Below, in pieces: positions 6,385 to 13,704 of a DNA stretch of 34,939 nt. Source of the DNA: JAZDOT01 sp043798355 (GTDB lineage: Bacteria; Patescibacteriota; Gracilibacteria; Peribacterales; Peribacteraceae). The stretch is taken from NCBI GenBank assembly GCA_043798355.1, contig JAZDOT010000008.1, positions 1-34,939 on the forward strand. Reading direction: 5' to 3'. The notes beneath the pieces are model-generated. The model saw only the letters and a list, made by a program, of their open reading frames with translations, was not told the origin of the DNA and made no database searches. A program made the position numbers and the translations under genes. How positions within the stretch are numbered: the first letter of the stretch is position 1; each line of letters begins with the position of its first letter.

Positions 6385-7074
6385 TCAGGACTGCCGAGCA
6401 GCCCCGAAGAAGACGCTGTCGTCACGGCGGCCATCCCAGTAGTTGACGCTCACGCGGCCATCGTAGACGAGGAGTACGGCGCGGTAACCGAGCGGGAGCG
6501 CCTCCGCGCAAGCGCAGAAGTCGCCACGCAACAGGTCCTGCCCTGTGACGCCGAGATGCACGGCCAGCGCGACCGCGCCGACCGGCGTCGGGAGCTCTTT
6601 GAGCGCAGCGTATTGCTGCGCCAAGAGCTCGACGTGCTCGTCGGGCGTCATACGGTTGCTCTCCGGGACGGGGATGCGCGTGAGGTAGTAGCCAGCGGGC
6701 GCCTTCCAAGCTCCCTGCTCGCTGGAAAGGTAATTGACGACCTTCCCGGTCGTCACCAACTCATTCAGCGTCCAGCCGCCGTACCACACGACGACCTCGC
6801 CGTCGGCAGCCTTGGGCGCCTCCTTCTCCTTGCAGGTGTTGGGGAATCCCAGAGTGTCGCAGACGGTCTTTGCGTCGTGGATGCAGGGCGGGGCGAGTGG
6901 TGGGGGCATCCCCGCCACCCAGTAGGTGACGAGCAGTTTGCGCTTCTGCGGAGCATCGATGGGGAGCTGCCATGCGTCGTAGGGCAACCCATCTTCCTCC
7001 AGCAGTCGCAGCAGCGTGGCAGCGCGGCCAAGGACTTGACTTGGACTCAGTTGGTTCGCAATGGTCTTTGCCAT
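6385..7074 (-). CDS. DGR target protein with C-terminal variable region
   Basis: A 229-residue protein whose last 38 residues hold the variable repeat (residues 192-227). The pattern 'DGRVSVNYWDG' ... 'SVFFGAAR' is the C-terminal C-type-lectin-like ligand-binding end seen in DGR targets. Eleven residues differ from the template-encoded version (195, 197, 200, 202, 204, 209, 212, 214, 216, 218, 220). The upstream 190 residues are not a family I can name; they include Trp/Tyr/Pro-rich segments ('YWVAGMPPP', 'VVVWYGGWTLNEL', 'KAPAGYYLTRIPVP'). There is no signal peptide or membrane helix, so a cytoplasmic or specially exported binder is implied. It has the best ribosome site in the window (AAAGGAGGTG six bases before ATG). 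Convergent with avd, divergent from the RT. Confidence 0.9.
   Translation of the reverse strand: MAKTIANQLSPSQVLGRAATLLRLLEEDGLPYDAWQLPIDAPQKRKLLVTYWVAGMPPPLAPPCIHDAKTVCDTLGFPNTCKEKEAPKAADGEVVVWYGGWTLNELVTTGKVVNYLSSEQGAWKAPAGYYLTRIPVPESNRMTPDEHVELLAQQYAALKELPTPVGAVALAVHLGVTGQDLLRGDFCACAEALPLGYRAVLLVYDGRVSVNYWDGRRDDSVFFGAARQS
6394..6501 (-). repeat. DGR variable repeat (VR)
   Basis: The 3' end of the target gene, aligned to the TR with 14 substitutions, all opposite TR adenines. Ends two codons before the stop. Homology to the TR stops sharply on both sides at the nucleotide level. Confidence 0.97.
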
Positions 7075-7076
7075 CG

Positions 7077-7112
7077 CACACCTCCTTTACAAAAGGCTTT
7101 ACCGCTTTGTAA
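7077..7112 (-). promoter_or_regulatory. SD and leader hairpin of the DGR target gene
   Basis: On the minus strand AAAGGAGGTG (plus 7079-7088) sits just before the ATG at 7074. TTACAAA/TTTGTAA (plus 7087-7093 and 7106-7112) form a perfect 7-bp stem with a 12-base loop that abuts and partly covers the start of the SD, a possible translation control element. No other gene in the window except perhaps the first has a comparable SD. Confidence 0.5.
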
Positions 7113-7275
7113 GCGGGCTCGCTCGGAAATGAGACAAGCAGCCTATGCCCCCAAGGGGACGCAGGATGCTTGTCTCATCCAAAACTTTGACGATGCTCTG
7201 AAAGAACACCAAGATATAATGTATAACCTAATATACGGTCTGTCAATCCCGTCGAAACCAGCAACGGCAAGCGTC

Positions 7276-7281
7276 TACAAT
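7276..7281 (+). promoter_or_regulatory. -10 box, leaderless start of the DGR RT
   Basis: TACAAT, then six bases, then the ATG at 7288. This supports 7288 as the RT start rather than upstream in-frame ATG codons (7219 and earlier). Confidence 0.5.
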
Positions 7282-7287
7282 GCCGCA

Positions 7288-8334
7288 ATGCGGATTCACC
7301 GTAGCCTCTTCGCACGGATCATCTCCACGGAAAACCTCTTCACGGCGTGGGAGGAGTTTTGTAAGGGTAAGCAGGGGCGAAAGGATGTACAGGATTTCGA
7401 GCGGAAGCTGGAACAGAACCTCTTTCGATTGCACCGGGAGCTTCTCGCAGGAACCTATCGGCATCAGCCCTATAGCGCCTTCACCATCTGCGATCCCAAG
7501 CAGCGCCGAATCCACAAAGCGAGTGTCCGTGACCGCATCCTGCACCATGCCGTCTTCTCCGTGCTCAACCCTATCTTCGAGCCCACGTTCATCGCGCATT
7601 CCTTCTCCTGCCGGAAGGGCAAAGGGACCCATCGGGCGGTGGATGCGCTAGATCGGATGCTCAGGAGCGTCAGCCGCAATGCCACCCGTCACTGCTTCGT
7701 GCTCAAGTGCGACATTCATCAGTTCTTCGCCTCCGTCGATCACTCTGTCCTCCTCGGGATTCTCGGCAAGCGCGTGAAGGATGAGAAGACACTGGAGCTC
7801 CTCCGTGAAATCATCGAGAGCTTCACGGCGGACCCAACGATCTGCCAACGAAAGGGCATCCCCAGCGGCAATCTCACTTCGCAGCTCTTCGCGAACATTT
7901 ACTTGAACGAGTTCGATCAGTTCATCAAACACACGCTTCACATCAAACATTTCGTCCGATACACGGACGATTTCGTGGTTGTCGCTGCCACACAAGAGAA
8001 GCTGCGGACAGTCCTCTCATCCATTGGCTCTTTTCTCAAGGAACGGCTCCATCTTGATCTTCACCCGCACAAGGTGACGATCCGAAAATACCGCCAAGGC
8101 ATCGACTTCCTCGGCTATGTGCTCCTGCCGCACCATCGCGTTCTCCGCACGAAAACGAAGCGGCGGATGATGCGCAAACTGATGGAGCGTATCGAGAACT
8201 GCAAAGCGGGACGGCTTCCGCCGGAAAGTGTCGAACAGTCGCTCCAGTCCTATCTCGGTGTCCTCTCCCACGTGGACTGCCACCGATTGAGCCAGGACAT
8301 TCAGAATCAGTGCTGGTTTCTGCTCCAGGAGTAG
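7288..8334 (+). CDS. DGR reverse transcriptase
   Basis: A 348-residue group-II-intron-like RT without maturase or endonuclease domains. Signs of the DGR clade: N-terminal 'LFARIISTENLFTAWEEF' (7-24), catalytic 'KCDIHQFFASVD' (140-151), 'GIPSGNLTSQ' (190-199; the DGR-type GxxxSQ in motif 4), and catalytic YTDD (225-228) followed by 'DFLGY' (273-277). It copies the TR RNA with misincorporation at adenines and, with Avd, feeds the cDNA into the VR. The start is taken at 7288 from the leaderless -10 box and family length; the frame is open far upstream, but that part is antisense to the target gene and unlike any RT. Divergent from the target, tail-to-tail with fic (23-base gap). Confidence 0.95.
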   Translation: MRIHRSLFARIISTENLFTAWEEFCKGKQGRKDVQDFERKLEQNLFRLHRELLAGTYRHQPYSAFTICDPKQRRIHKASVRDRILHHAVFSVLNPIFEPTFIAHSFSCRKGKGTHRAVDALDRMLRSVSRNATRHCFVLKCDIHQFFASVDHSVLLGILGKRVKDEKTLELLREIIESFTADPTICQRKGIPSGNLTSQLFANIYLNEFDQFIKHTLHIKHFVRYTDDFVVVAATQEKLRTVLSSIGSFLKERLHLDLHPHKVTIRKYRQGIDFLGYVLLPHHRVLRTKTKRRMMRKLMERIENCKAGRLPPESVEQSLQSYLGVLSHVDCHRLSQDIQNQCWFLLQE

Positions 8335-8357
8335 CTCTTGTATCGAAGATCGTGTCT

Positions 8358-9455
8358 TTATCGCGATAGTTCAGGAAGCCAGTACCGCGCATGACGTCGC
8401 TGCCCGGTCATGCGGAGAATCCCAAGACCCACCAATTTCTGCAGGTCTCGTGTAGCAGTTGCGCGTGGAGCCTTGGTCATGCTGATGTAGTTCCCGGCGC
8501 TGAGCCCGCCGACAAAGCCCTCCGGCTCTGCTTCGAAAAGCCGATCGATCACCTTCTTCTGGCGTTCATTCAGTCCCGAAACACACCGGCTATAGATCGA
8601 AACCTTCTGCAGCACACGCTCAACGGAACCGAGCACATATTGCTTGGCTGCGATGAGAATTCTGCCAAACGTGAGGAGCCAGTCGGTGATCTCCAAATCC
8701 TGATTGTTTCGCTCAAGCGCATCGTAGTACAGCGATTTCTTCACAGCAATGTGCCGTGAGACTCCGCTGAGCGCCGGCGCTCCAATGGATTGCGAGAGCG
8801 CTTTCTCAACCAAAGCTCTCGCCATGCGTCCATTACCATCTTCATAGGGGTGAACAGAGACAGAATACAAGTGTGCGATCCCCGCTCGAGTGAGCGGAGG
8901 CACTGTCTTGAGAGAATCATTGAACCAGCGGATGAAGGATGTCATGTGCCGCGCTACATCTTTCGATGGCGGCGCCTCAAAGTGCACTGTTTCATTGCCA
9001 ATGCCGCCGGACACGATCTGCATTGGCTCCTCATGCGTGCGGTACGAGCCGATGCGCCCCAAGTCGATCCTCCCCTGCATCAGTGCGGCGTTCCAACGAT
9101 CGAGCTCGCGTTTCGTCAGCGGAGAAACATATTCCCTGTACACAGCCACCATCATGCCTGCCATGCCGGCCTCTGCGGGCTGCACGTTCCGTTGAACCGT
9201 CGAGAGTCCGAGTTTCCGCCGTATGGATGATTGCACGCTGTCCCGATCAAGAAACTCTCCTTCGATCTCCGCGGTTTTCACCCCTTCCGTACTGAGGAGC
9301 TGCACGACGATCTGGTCTTTCTCTGAATCTTTCAGATGCTTCATCGCGCCTGTCACCGTCCCGAGCAGCCGGGCATACTCTCGTTCCAAAGACTCCAGTT
9401 GCCCTGCATCATAGGTGAAGTTCGGCCAATCTTTTTTTTGCCAGTTCCAGGACAT
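8358..9455 (-). CDS. Fic family protein (DUF4172-Fic-winged helix)
   Basis: A 365-residue protein. The N-terminus 'WNWQKKDWPNFTYD' (3-16) is the DUF4172 type. T-A-E-I-E-G (61-66) fits the inhibitory (S/T)xxxE(G/N) motif of class II Fic proteins. The catalytic HPYEDGNGRMAR (202-213) fits HPFx(D/E)GNGRxxR with Phe replaced by Tyr. The C-terminal about 80 residues look like a winged-helix DNA-binding domain. Family role: transfer of AMP from ATP to hydroxyl side chains of target proteins, held off by the inhibitory helix. A 10-bp perfect inverted repeat spans its promoter, so it may regulate itself through the C-terminal domain. No antitoxin gene is adjacent. Confidence 0.9.
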   Translation of the reverse strand: MSWNWQKKDWPNFTYDAGQLESLEREYARLLGTVTGAMKHLKDSEKDQIVVQLLSTEGVKTAEIEGEFLDRDSVQSSIRRKLGLSTVQRNVQPAEAGMAGMMVAVYREYVSPLTKRELDRWNAALMQGRIDLGRIGSYRTHEEPMQIVSGGIGNETVHFEAPPSKDVARHMTSFIRWFNDSLKTVPPLTRAGIAHLYSVSVHPYEDGNGRMARALVEKALSQSIGAPALSGVSRHIAVKKSLYYDALERNNQDLEITDWLLTFGRILIAAKQYVLGSVERVLQKVSIYSRCVSGLNERQKKVIDRLFEAEPEGFVGGLSAGNYISMTKAPRATATRDLQKLVGLGILRMTGQRRHARYWLPELSR

Positions 9456-9457
9456 TG

Positions 9458-9486
9458 TGAGTTATAGGGAAATATTCTATAACTCA
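9458..9486. promoter_or_regulatory. palindromic operator over the fic promoter
   Basis: TGAGTTATAG (9458-9467) and CTATAACTCA (9477-9486) form a perfect inverted repeat with a 9-base centre. On the minus strand the inner arm contains TATAAC, five bases before the fic ATG, so a bound repressor would block the promoter of an almost leaderless mRNA. ATTGTGAG recurs at 9454-9461 and 9498-9505. Confidence 0.6.
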
Positions 9487-9540
9487 TAATATCACTCATT
9501 GTGAGCTAATGAAAGGTTTGATTAAGCCAAATGTTTGGCA

Positions 9541-9664
9541 TTGAAATATAATGTAAACTTTGCTATACTGTCTGTGTCATCGTCGAATACGGCGCAAGCC
9601 GCACCAGGTGATGACCAAAACAAACACCGTCACTCCTCTTCACCAGGTCTGGCGGTTTTGTTTA
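9541..9664 (+). ncRNA. candidate small structured RNA with own promoter
   Basis: This lies in a 349-base gene-free gap. Promoter: TTGAAA (9541-9546), 17 bases, extended -10 TGC-TATACT (9561-9569). From about 9576 the RNA could fold GTCATC/GATGAC (9576-9581 with 9610-9615) enclosing CGGC-GCAA-GCCG (9590-9601, a GNRA tetraloop), then a bulged 11-bp stem, AAACAAA-C-ACCG (9618-9629) with CGGTTTTGTTT (9653-9663), whose 3' arm is T-rich like a terminator. CACCAGGT occurs twice (9602-9609, 9641-9648). No Rfam family recognised; it could instead be a leader upstream of clpB. The rest of the gap (9665-9792) shows no gene. Confidence 0.35.
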
Positions 9665-9792
9665 TGCAGCGAGTGCAGACGGATGGCACATGATGCGATG
9701 GAATAGCACAACTTGGGGGGCACCTACCGCCAATTTCAAACCCCAAAAATAAGTCGGACACAATCAGTCCTGCACGTTGCCGGATCTTGTTT

Positions 9793-9798
9793 TATACT
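9793..9798 (+). promoter_or_regulatory. -10 box, leaderless start of clpB
   Basis: TATACT followed by exactly six bases and the ATG at 9805. It argues against the upstream in-frame TTG (9787), which would lie inside the promoter. No CIRCE or other heat-shock operator is visible nearby. Confidence 0.6.
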
Positions 9799-9804
9799 GT
9801 CCCC

Positions 9805-12405
9805 ATGGACTTCAACCACTTTACGACGAAGGCCGCCGAGGCCGTGCAGGGAATGATGCAGATCGCGGGAAAGCTCCATCATCAGGCGCTCTCCCCGCTC
9901 CACTTGCTCCTGGTCCTCCTCGAACAGGAAGGGGGCCTGGTCCCGACCATCCTCGAGAAGCGGGAAATCGACCCTTCAGGCATCGCAGCCAAAGTGGAAG
10001 AAGCTCTCCTGAAGCTCCCGACTGTCTCAGGGGGAGCACAACCGTACCTCACACCGGAACTCCGGAAGGTGCTGGATCAGGCGGAGAGCGAGGCAGGCAA
10101 GATGCATGACGAGTACGTGTCCACCGAGCACCTGTTCCTCGCGCTCCTGGACGAGAGCGACGTCAAAAAAATCCTGAAGATCGACCGCGCGGACATCCTG
10201 AAAGAACTGCAGAGCATCCGCGGACACCAGCGGGTGACCGATGCTGACCCGGAAGGAAAGTATCAATCCCTCCAAAAGTACACGCAGGACTTCACGCGCC
10301 TCGCACACGACGGGAAGATCGACCCCGTCATCGGCAGGAATGATGAAATCCGCAGGATCATGCAGATCCTCTCGAGAAGATCGAAGAACAATCCCGTGCT
10401 CGTGGGGGAGCCCGGCACGGGGAAGACGGCCATCGTGGAGGGGCTCGCGAAGAAGATCATCGACGGCGACGTCCCCGACCCCCTCAAGGGAAAGAAGATC
10501 CTCGCACTCGACCTCGGCGCCATGATCGCGGGAACGAAGTACCGCGGGGAATTCGAAGACCGTCTGAAGGCGGTCATCAAGGAGATCGAGGCTTCCGAAG
10601 GCAACATCATCCTCTTCATCGATGAACTCCACACCATCGTCGGTGCGGGTGCCGCCGAAGGGGCGATGGACGCGGGCAACATCCTCAAGCCCGCCCTCGC
10701 GCGCGGAGCGCTCCACACCATCGGCGCGACGACGCTGAAGGAGTACCGCAAGTACATGGAGAAGGATGCGGCGCTCGAACGCCGATTCCAGCCGGTCATG
10801 GTCGAACCGCCCTCGGTCAAGGATGCCATTTCGATCCTGCGAGGCATCAAGGAGAAGTACGAGGTGCACCACGGGGTGCGCATCCAGGATAACGCCGTTG
10901 TGGCCGCAGTGACGCTCTCGGACCGCTACATCGTAGACCGCTTCCTGCCGGACAAAGCCATCGATTTACTCGATGAGGCGGCGGCGGCCCTGCGCATCGC
11001 CGTCAACAGCAAACCAGCCCAGCTCGATGCTATCGATCGCTCGATCCTGCAACTGGAAGTGGAACGACAGGCCTTGAAGAAAGAGAAGGATGACCTCTCG
11101 AAGAAACGACTGAAGGACGTCGAGAAAGAACTCTCCGGATTGAAGGAAGAACAGAAAACGCTGGAGGGACGATGGCAGAACGAGAAGAAGTACATCGACC
11201 AGATCAAGGAGAGCAGCTCGAAGCGAGACAGCCTCCGCGAGGAAGCGAAACGCGCCGAACGCGCTGGCGATCTCCAGAAGGTTGCGGAGATCACGTACGG
11301 TCTCATCCCGGATCTGGAGAAGAAGATCAAAGAGGGATCGGCGTCGCTCGCGAAGGTGCAGAAGGATAGAGCGCTCCTGAAAGAGGAAGTGACCGAAGAG
11401 GACATCGCGATGATCGTCGCGCGCTGGACGGGGATCCCCGTCACGAAGATGCTCGGTGAAGAAACGGCGAAACTCGCACACATGGAGGAAGAACTCGCAA
11501 AGCGCGTTGTCGGCCAGAGCGCGGCCATCAAAGCCGTTTCGAACGCCATCCGCCGCAGCCGCGCGGGCATCCAGGAGGAGAACCGCCCCGTCGGATCCTT
11601 CATCTTCCTCGGTCCCACAGGAGTCGGCAAAACGGAACTCGCAAAAGCGCTCGCAGCCTTCCTCTTCAACTCGGAGAAGATGCTCACGCGCATCGACATG
11701 TCGGAGTACGCGGAGAAGCACAGTGTCGCCCGTCTCATCGGCTCCCCTCCCGGCTACGTGGGCTACGAAGAGGGTGGCCAGCTCACGGAAGCCGTCCGCA
11801 GGCATCCCTACACCGTGATCCTCCTCGATGAGATCGAGAAAGCCCATCCGGAGGTCTTCAATGTCCTCCTGCAGGTCCTCGACGACGGACGGCTGACGGA
11901 CGGCAAGGGACGCACCGTGGACTTCAAGAACGCCATCCTCATCATGACTTCCAATTTGGGAAGTGACCTCATCCGGCAGAGAGCGGAAGAGAGGAAGGGG
12001 AAGAAGAACGGGAAGATTCTCTCCGCTGTCTTCTCAGAGGACGAAGAACTCAATCAGATTCTCCGTGCAGCATTCCGACCGGAATTCCTGAATCGCATCG
12101 ATGACATCATCATCTTCGAAAGTCTGGATGAGGAGATGATCAAAAAAATAGTCGCCCTCCAACTTGCGCTGGTCTCGGAGAGACTGGAACACAAGGGCAT
12201 CACGATCGCAGTCGACAAAGACGCGAGGACGTTCCTCGCGGAGAAAGGCTACGATCCGGTCTTCGGCGCCCGGCCGCTCAAGCGCCTCATTCAGACGGAA
12301 ATCCTCGACGAACTCTCCATGCTCATCATTGAGGGAAAGATCAAGGAAGGAGACACCGCCGTTGTAGAGCGGAGGGGAGAGGGATTGCGAATCAGGAAAA
12401 AATGA
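9805..12405 (+). CDS. clpB: ClpB disaggregase (AAA+ chaperone)
   Basis: 866 residues, the normal ClpB length. Order: Clp_N repeats (1-145), AAA domain 1 with Walker A GEPGTGKT (201-208) and Walker B 'ILFIDELH', a coiled-coil M-domain (about 400-525, heptads of Lys/Glu/Leu including the ClpB-type 'GDLQKVAEITYG' turn), AAA domain 2 with Walker A GPTGVGKT (603-610) and 'VILLDEIEKAHP', and a D2-small C-terminal domain. The full M-domain separates it from ClpC and ClpA. It threads aggregated proteins through a hexamer in partnership with DnaK. The start at ATG 9805 is set by the leaderless -10 box and by homology of 'MDFNHFTTKAAEAVQ'. Transcribed alone; a hairpin follows the stop. Confidence 0.95.
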   Translation: MDFNHFTTKAAEAVQGMMQIAGKLHHQALSPLHLLLVLLEQEGGLVPTILEKREIDPSGIAAKVEEALLKLPTVSGGAQPYLTPELRKVLDQAESEAGKMHDEYVSTEHLFLALLDESDVKKILKIDRADILKELQSIRGHQRVTDADPEGKYQSLQKYTQDFTRLAHDGKIDPVIGRNDEIRRIMQILSRRSKNNPVLVGEPGTGKTAIVEGLAKKIIDGDVPDPLKGKKILALDLGAMIAGTKYRGEFEDRLKAVIKEIEASEGNIILFIDELHTIVGAGAAEGAMDAGNILKPALARGALHTIGATTLKEYRKYMEKDAALERRFQPVMVEPPSVKDAISILRGIKEKYEVHHGVRIQDNAVVAAVTLSDRYIVDRFLPDKAIDLLDEAAAALRIAVNSKPAQLDAIDRSILQLEVERQALKKEKDDLSKKRLKDVEKELSGLKEEQKTLEGRWQNEKKYIDQIKESSSKRDSLREEAKRAERAGDLQKVAEITYGLIPDLEKKIKEGSASLAKVQKDRALLKEEVTEEDIAMIVARWTGIPVTKMLGEETAKLAHMEEELAKRVVGQSAAIKAVSNAIRRSRAGIQEENRPVGSFIFLGPTGVGKTELAKALAAFLFNSEKMLTRIDMSEYAEKHSVARLIGSPPGYVGYEEGGQLTEAVRRHPYTVILLDEIEKAHPEVFNVLLQVLDDGRLTDGKGRTVDFKNAILIMTSNLGSDLIRQRAEERKGKKNGKILSAVFSEDEELNQILRAAFRPEFLNRIDDIIIFESLDEEMIKKIVALQLALVSERLEHKGITIAVDKDARTFLAEKGYDPVFGARPLKRLIQTEILDELSMLIIEGKIKEGDTAVVERRGEGLRIRKK

Positions 12406-12418
12406 CCGAATCTATCAG

Positions 12419-12455
12419 AGAGACACCAACGGTTCGTCTCTACCTCTTTTCCCTC
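12419..12455 (+). terminator. hairpin plus pyrimidine tract after clpB
   Basis: AGAGAC (12419-12424) pairs with GTCTCT (12436-12441), with ACC/GGT pairing inside, followed by a T/C-rich tract. Plausible weak terminator. The tract continues as reiterated CTCTTTGCC-like words to the idi start, resembling those at 2570-2601 and 34146-34195. Confidence 0.4.
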
Positions 12456-12487
12456 TTTGCCCTCTTTCCCTTCTTTGCCCTCCCGCT

Positions 12488-13012
12488 ATGCGTCACGTCA
12501 TTCTCTGCGACCAAAACGGCAATTCAACCAGCCAGTCTGATCTTCACACGGCGCACGCGGGCGAAGGGAAACTGCACAGAGCATTCTCAGTTTTCGTCTT
12601 CCGAAATTCCCAGAGAGAACTTCTGATGCAGCGCCGCAGCCTCGACAAACCGCTCTTCTGCGGTCTCTGGGCCAATACCTGCTGCTCACATCCACAGGAG
12701 GGGGAGGATGACCGGGAAGCTGCGGAGAAACGCCTGCGAGAGGAATGTGGATTCTCCTGTCCCCTCTCCGCCATCGCTTCATTCGTCTACCGCGCTCCCG
12801 ACCCTTCCGAAAACGGCACCGAGTACGAGTACGACACGATCTTCGTTGGAGACCTGACGAAGCCCGTCACCCTCAATGCTGATCCGAAGGAAGTCATGGA
12901 GCTGAAGTGGCAATCCCTCGAAAACATCATCCGCGACATGACGCATCACGCAAAGCTCTATGCTCCGTGGTTCCCGCTCGCGCTGCATGCGATTTTTTCC
13001 AAGACATCCTGA
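12488..13012 (+). CDS. idi: isopentenyl-diphosphate delta-isomerase, type 1
   Basis: A 174-residue Nudix-fold enzyme interconverting IPP and DMAPP. Diagnostic: 'LHRAFSVFVF' (about 38-47) and 'GLWANTCCSHP' (about 59-69), containing the catalytic Cys and a metal-binding His, then the Nudix-like 'EAAEKRLREECGF' (about 77-89), whose Glu residues bind metal and act as general acid. Length matches short bacterial type 1 enzymes. It opens the isoprenoid block and its stop overlaps the uppS start (TGATG), so the two are translationally coupled. No Shine-Dalgarno is visible. It would supply DMAPP primer from the mevalonate-derived IPP made by the genes downstream. Confidence 0.93.
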   Translation: MRHVILCDQNGNSTSQSDLHTAHAGEGKLHRAFSVFVFRNSQRELLMQRRSLDKPLFCGLWANTCCSHPQEGEDDREAAEKRLREECGFSCPLSAIASFVYRAPDPSENGTEYEYDTIFVGDLTKPVTLNADPKEVMELKWQSLENIIRDMTHHAKLYAPWFPLALHAIFSKTS

Positions 13013-13704
13013 TGCCTTCCGGGCGCCTCCACATAGCGATCATTCCCGACGGCAATCGACGGTGGGCGAAAGCGCACGCCCTGCATCCGTGGGAAGGGCA
13101 CCGAAAAGCGACGAAGAACCTTCAGGAAATTCTCGAGTACTGCCGGACGGACCCCGCGATCGGCGTCCTGACCGTCTGGGGGTTCTCGACCGAGAACTGG
13201 AAGAGGGACCCCGAAACGGTCAAGCGTCTCATGGAGATGCTCGAGGAATACCTGCGCGATCAACGCGCTTACCTGCACAAGGAGCATATCCGCCTCTTCC
13301 ACTCCGGCCGAAGAGATCACTTCTCCCCGACACTCCGCTCCCTCATGGAAGAACTTTTGGAGGAGACAAAAACGTATAGTGATTTCAGTCTGCACCTCGC
13401 CGTAGATTACGGAGGAAAAGATGAAATTATTCGTGCATGGGAAAAAGCTCAAAGCTCAAAGCTCAAAGCTCAAAGCCCGCAATCTTCTGATCCCATCCGC
13501 CCTCTCCTCGACAATCCCGACCTCCCGGACATCGATTGCATCATCCGCACGGCGGGCGAAATGCGCACGAGTAACTTCTTCCTGTGGCAGAGCACGTATG
13601 CGGAGTGGATATTCGTAAAGAAATACTTTCCGGACTTCACCGTTTCAGATTTCAAGGAAGCGCTCAAAGAATTCCGTGAGCGCACACGCCGCTTCGGAAA
13701 GTGA
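13012..13704 (+). CDS. uppS: undecaprenyl diphosphate synthase (cis-prenyltransferase)
   Basis: 230 residues from the ATG overlapping the idi stop. Motifs: 'HIAIIPDGNRRWA' (7-19, catalytic Asp), 'EGHRKA', 'GFSTENW', and the C-terminal 'RTAGEMRTSNFFLWQ' / 'YAEW' box that closes the IPP site. It condenses IPP units in cis to the C55 lipid carrier for cell-wall synthesis. Between 'DEIIRAWEKA' and 'DPIRPLLD', where the family has a variable loop, the chain carries a heptamer-encoded insert (S-S-K-L-K-A-Q type, nucleotides 13444-13478), in frame here. Ends flush against the stop of the opposite-strand prenyl synthase. Confidence 0.93.
   Translation: MPSGRLHIAIIPDGNRRWAKAHALHPWEGHRKATKNLQEILEYCRTDPAIGVLTVWGFSTENWKRDPETVKRLMEMLEEYLRDQRAYLHKEHIRLFHSGRRDHFSPTLRSLMEELLEETKTYSDFSLHLAVDYGGKDEIIRAWEKAQSSKLKAQSPQSSDPIRPLLDNPDLPDIDCIIRTAGEMRTSNFFLWQSTYAEWIFVKKYFPDFTVSDFKEALKEFRERTRRFGK
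13444..13478 (+). repeat. AAAGCTC heptamer tract in uppS
   Basis: Four exact AAAGCTC units (13444-13471) plus a fifth variant AAAGCCC. In frame in this sequence. Seven being coprime to three, all forward frames read the same stop-free Lys-Ala-Gln-Ser-Ser-Lys-Leu cycle. Confidence 0.95.

Noticed and set aside
6556..7287. Long N-terminal extension of the RT reading frame (592 residues in total)
   Set aside because: It is antisense to the DGR target gene, has no RT similarity, and a -10 box lies six bases before the internal ATG at 7288.
7288..8334. RT as a group II intron or retron enzyme
   Set aside because: No maturase/HNH domain or intron ends, no retron ncRNA; the adjacent Avd, TR and VR and the GxxxSQ motif fit a DGR.
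8358..9455. Fic as part of the DGR cassette
   Set aside because: Convergent with the RT, own regulated promoter, no VR-like sequence; adjacency alone is not evidence.
10926..11847. Large minus-strand open frames opposite clpB
   Set aside because: Shadow frames of clpB; Arg/Ser-rich and without family features.
12402..12626. ATGA-overlapping ORF after clpB with a hydrophobic start
   Set aside because: It overlaps the idi start region in another frame, and the hydrophobic part is encoded by CTCTTT word repeats.
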